Shown here piece after piece: positions 62,041-64,000 of a stretch of DNA of 64,000 nucleotides. The notes beneath the pieces are model-generated. The model was not told the DNA's origin. It ran no database searches and saw only the letters and a program-made list of their open reading frames with translations. The position numbers and the translations under genes are program-made. How positions within the stretch are numbered: position 1 is the stretch's first letter; every line of letters starts with the position of its first letter. This DNA is from Cruorifilaria tuberocauda (Eukaryota; Nematoda; Chromadorea; Rhabditida; Onchocercidae). Location: assembly GCA_013365365.1 (NCBI GenBank), contig JABVXU010000241.1:17862-81861 (forward strand), given 5' to 3'.

Positions 62041-62987
62041 ATTGCTGGCAACATTTTTGGATTCAATTATGATAAATGCCATCGCGATTTATCACTGAAA
62101 AATATTATCAGAATTCCTGAAATGTTATCATTACTGATTAAATCAAGCATAAATTTTCATAAACACTGCATATTAAATCAAGATAATACCATGATAATTG
62201 CTATTATTACATTATATCTACTATTTCAATTTAAAAACGATAAAATTTAAATTTTATTTATTAATTTTGCCACGGATTACTACCAAAGTAATACTTACTT
62301 GTGGTATAACTTATGGTTCTAATTTGGTAGATTTTTAGAACTCAGTTTTTTTTTCTGGACCTTTACCATAAATGAGCAGCAATAACTGCTTGTATATTAT
62401 ACTAAACTGATGCTGAAATTTCAATCTTTAGTTTCTTTCTCTTTAAAATTTGATCATAAGTTACTGAACATTAATAACTATTTGCATGAATAACGTCATT
62501 TAAATACTTATTGATTTGATGAAGTTATTATTTACTGTTAAAGCAGAAAAAGATAAACAAAAATAACTTACAAGTATTTATAGCTGCATTATTGCAATTT
62601 TCGAAGATCAATCAATGCAAACGGTTTTAAAAATACGACCAGGAAGACATGAAAGGGGATCAATGAGAAATCATTTAGTTAAAGATTCTGATAAAGTCAA
62701 GATATGCTTTATGATAATTTGAAATTGGAATGACAAATCAAAGATTCTTCATTCATTCTTAAAATTTCTTCCTGTGAATTTTTGATCATTTTGATCAATG
62801 TCAGAACTAGAGTTTTAATGTAATTTGATGAAAATCAAATCAGAATTTAGAATTCAGTCTTCAGTAGCCATTAAAACCAAAACATATGAATAATTTGTAT
62901 GACATAAGCCTTCTGTTGTTCAACATTTTTACAGCACCGAAAATAAAATATCAGAGCATCATTAATTGACTAAATCAAATACTGTAA

Positions 62988-63145
62988 GGGTAGAATGACT
63001 ATGTGTCTTAAGGCAAATGATCCCTGAGTAAGTCATATGTTCGGTAGCGTTTTCTTGCCATTCATAGGTTAAAGTAATATACTTCAACAGTACTAGATTT
63101 TGTTATTGAAACGGCTCATTTCATTCATTTTTGTTTTAATACTCA
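62988..63145 (+). repeat. Dispersed repeat, copy 2
   Basis: Direct copy of the element at 58711-58855. It shares AGTCATATGTTCGGTAGC exactly, with the same downstream blocks (TTGTTATTGAAACGG, TTTTAATAC), and carries small insertions relative to copy 1. Confidence 0.75.
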
Positions 63146-63538
63146 GAGCTAAAGTTCACAAAATAAAATAACGGTACAAATTTCATAATAACTTTTGTTA
63201 ATTTCTTGAACAACTCAAAATTTTCCACAATACGTTAAAAGTAAAAGTTAAAGTTAATTTTCTATTGAATTGACTTATCAAAAATTTATATTGTAAAAAT
63301 TTTTCAATGATGTTGATAAGTCTTTTAATATTTCTTTTACTGTGAGAAACGATTAAATTGAACTGATAAATAGACTTTCCAACTTCATACTATTTTTTTA
63401 TTTTTCTATTGCTATTTTATTTCCGCCAAATTTAAAAAACTGAGCAGACAAGAAATGAAAGAAGCCGTGAAAACTAAGAATCTCCTCAAACTAGCAAATT
63501 TATTGTCAAAATCAAAGAAGTCTTTATTGCAAACTGAC

Positions 63539-63640
63539 CTGTAATGTAACTGATTTCCAATTAATCGATCTCATCATATCCAATCGATCTTGTAGTTAAA
63601 ATTCCTGAAAAAGAAAATGCTTTTCCATGTTTACAATTCA
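63539..63640 (-). pseudogene. Decayed tandem copy of the exon at 63777-63913
   Basis: On the minus strand it resembles the neighbouring exon over ATGGAAA.RCATT, CAGGAATTTTAAC, GGATATGATGAGATCGAT and a final CAG|GT donor. All three frames across the 66 bases after CAG contain stops (for example GATTAA where the neighbour reads GATCAA). It is therefore read as a non-functional duplicate. Confidence 0.45.
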
Positions 63641-63776
63641 TTAATTTACTAAAATACCTTATATATTTTCTCTTAACTTAATCATTAAATAAAAAAGATG
63701 AAATCTTTAACATCAAAAAAAAGTTCAAAGGAATCTTTATTTGACATGAAAAAAGGTAAAGAAAATATTGACCTAC

Positions 63777-63913
63777 CTGTAGTGCGACTGACTTCTTACA
63801 TTTCCGAATTGATCGATCTCATCATATCCCATTCCTGTGGTTAAAATTCCTGAAGACGAATGTCTTTCCATATCTTCCATTTCATTGATCGATGAAAATA
63901 ACTTACGTGCCAT
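63777..63913 (-). CDS. Putative exon of unknown protein, possibly a first exon
   Basis: Unrecognised. From an ATG at 63913 the minus strand reads MARKLFSSINEMEDMERHSS and continues GILTTGMGYDEIDQFGNVRS to a good donor (CTACAG|GTAGGT) at 63777/63776. That gives 45 codons plus two bases with a soluble, charged composition. Further minus-strand splice-like signals lie at 63914-64000 (a possible upstream exon ending ATAG|GTAAGT). No downstream exon was found to its left, so it may be a long-intron first exon, an alternative promoter, or itself a remnant. A homologous broken copy lies about 240 bases away. Confidence 0.35.
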
Positions 63914-64000
63914 TATTTGGATAGTTACCTATACTGCTATCGGAACAATTGAACTAGTGACTTACCTATTCGATACATTTTTATTTCTCTCATCTGATCC

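Larger units (their letters stand above)
57050..63776. other. Intergenic downstream of SBNO
   Basis: About 6.7 kb of AT-rich DNA. No gene of recognised family was seen. Itemised separately: a dispersed repeat in two copies, a tRNA-like element, one unknown short frame, 16-base and roughly 29-base tandem repeats, and a degenerate triplet tract at 61790-62040. Confidence 0.6.

Noticed and set aside
61757..62098. 113-codon Ile/Tyr-rich plus-strand frame
   Set aside because: Produced by the degenerate ATT/ATC triplet tract; membrane-like hydrophobicity is a composition artefact.
62585..62720. Plus-strand stretch reading SMQTVLKIRPGRHERGSMRN
   Set aside because: About 45 open codons with protein-like composition but no recognised family, no good splice sites and an early stop; chance cannot be excluded.
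1..64000. CRISPR arrays, bacterial operons, Wolbachia-derived inserts, transposase or reverse transcriptase genes, rRNA genes
   Set aside because: Looked for by eye on both strands; nothing with supporting motifs was found. Only small repeats and one tRNA-like element are present.

Overview
The window is eukaryotic, very AT-rich, and carries intron-dense genes: exons of roughly 60-220 bases, with GT..AG introns whose acceptors mostly read TTTTAG, TTTCAG or TTTTTAG. The protein content and gene style fit a nematode. The AT bias and the many small introns suggest a clade III, probably filarial, worm; this is an inference, since no species marker was seen. I rebuilt eight protein-coding genes exon by exon. 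Every proposed exon junction keeps reading frame, and all eight are conserved single-copy-type housekeeping genes. No prokaryotic operon, CRISPR array, recognisable transposase or reverse transcriptase, or Wolbachia-like insert was found.

Layout from left to right. Positions 1-3766 (+) hold the 3' part of cytosolic glutaminyl-tRNA synthetase. Positions 4969-9180 (+) hold an RMND1-type mitochondrial DUF155 protein. Positions 9181-13281 are AT-rich intergenic DNA. Positions 13282-17125 (+) encode the branched-chain 2-oxoacid dehydrogenase E1-alpha subunit. Positions 18039-19881 (-) encode SKP1, with one GC-AG intron. Positions 19882-23836 are a divergent intergenic region with a short GC-rich palindromic island. 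Positions 23837-29904 (+) encode a compact REV1 translesion polymerase. Positions 30570-36164 (-) encode an AVL9 homologue. Positions 38127-40762 (-) encode a KMT5A/PR-Set7 H4K20 methyltransferase. Positions 40763-46656 are a divergent intergenic region containing a marked GC-rich island with a TATA-like motif. Positions 46657-57049 (+) encode the strawberry notch (SBNO) helicase-like protein in 28 exons. Positions 57050-64000 are mostly noncoding, with a tRNA-like Pol III element, a dispersed repeat pair, two tandem repeats, one short unknown reading frame, and at the right edge a putative minus-strand exon with a decayed tandem copy.

The genes do not form one pathway, but themes recur. QARS serves translation. 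RMND1 and BCKDHA act in mitochondria. SKP1 belongs to SCF ubiquitin ligases. REV1 (damage bypass) and KMT5A (H4K20me1) are both PCNA-linked in other animals, and both carry PCNA-binding-box-like motifs here that lack the usual first glutamine. SBNO is a nuclear transcription co-regulator and AVL9 acts in late secretory traffic. The observations most worth a second look are the rewired ubiquitin/PCNA-binding segment of REV1, the PIP-degron-like segment of KMT5A, the two GC-rich intergenic islands, and the duplicated exon at the right edge.
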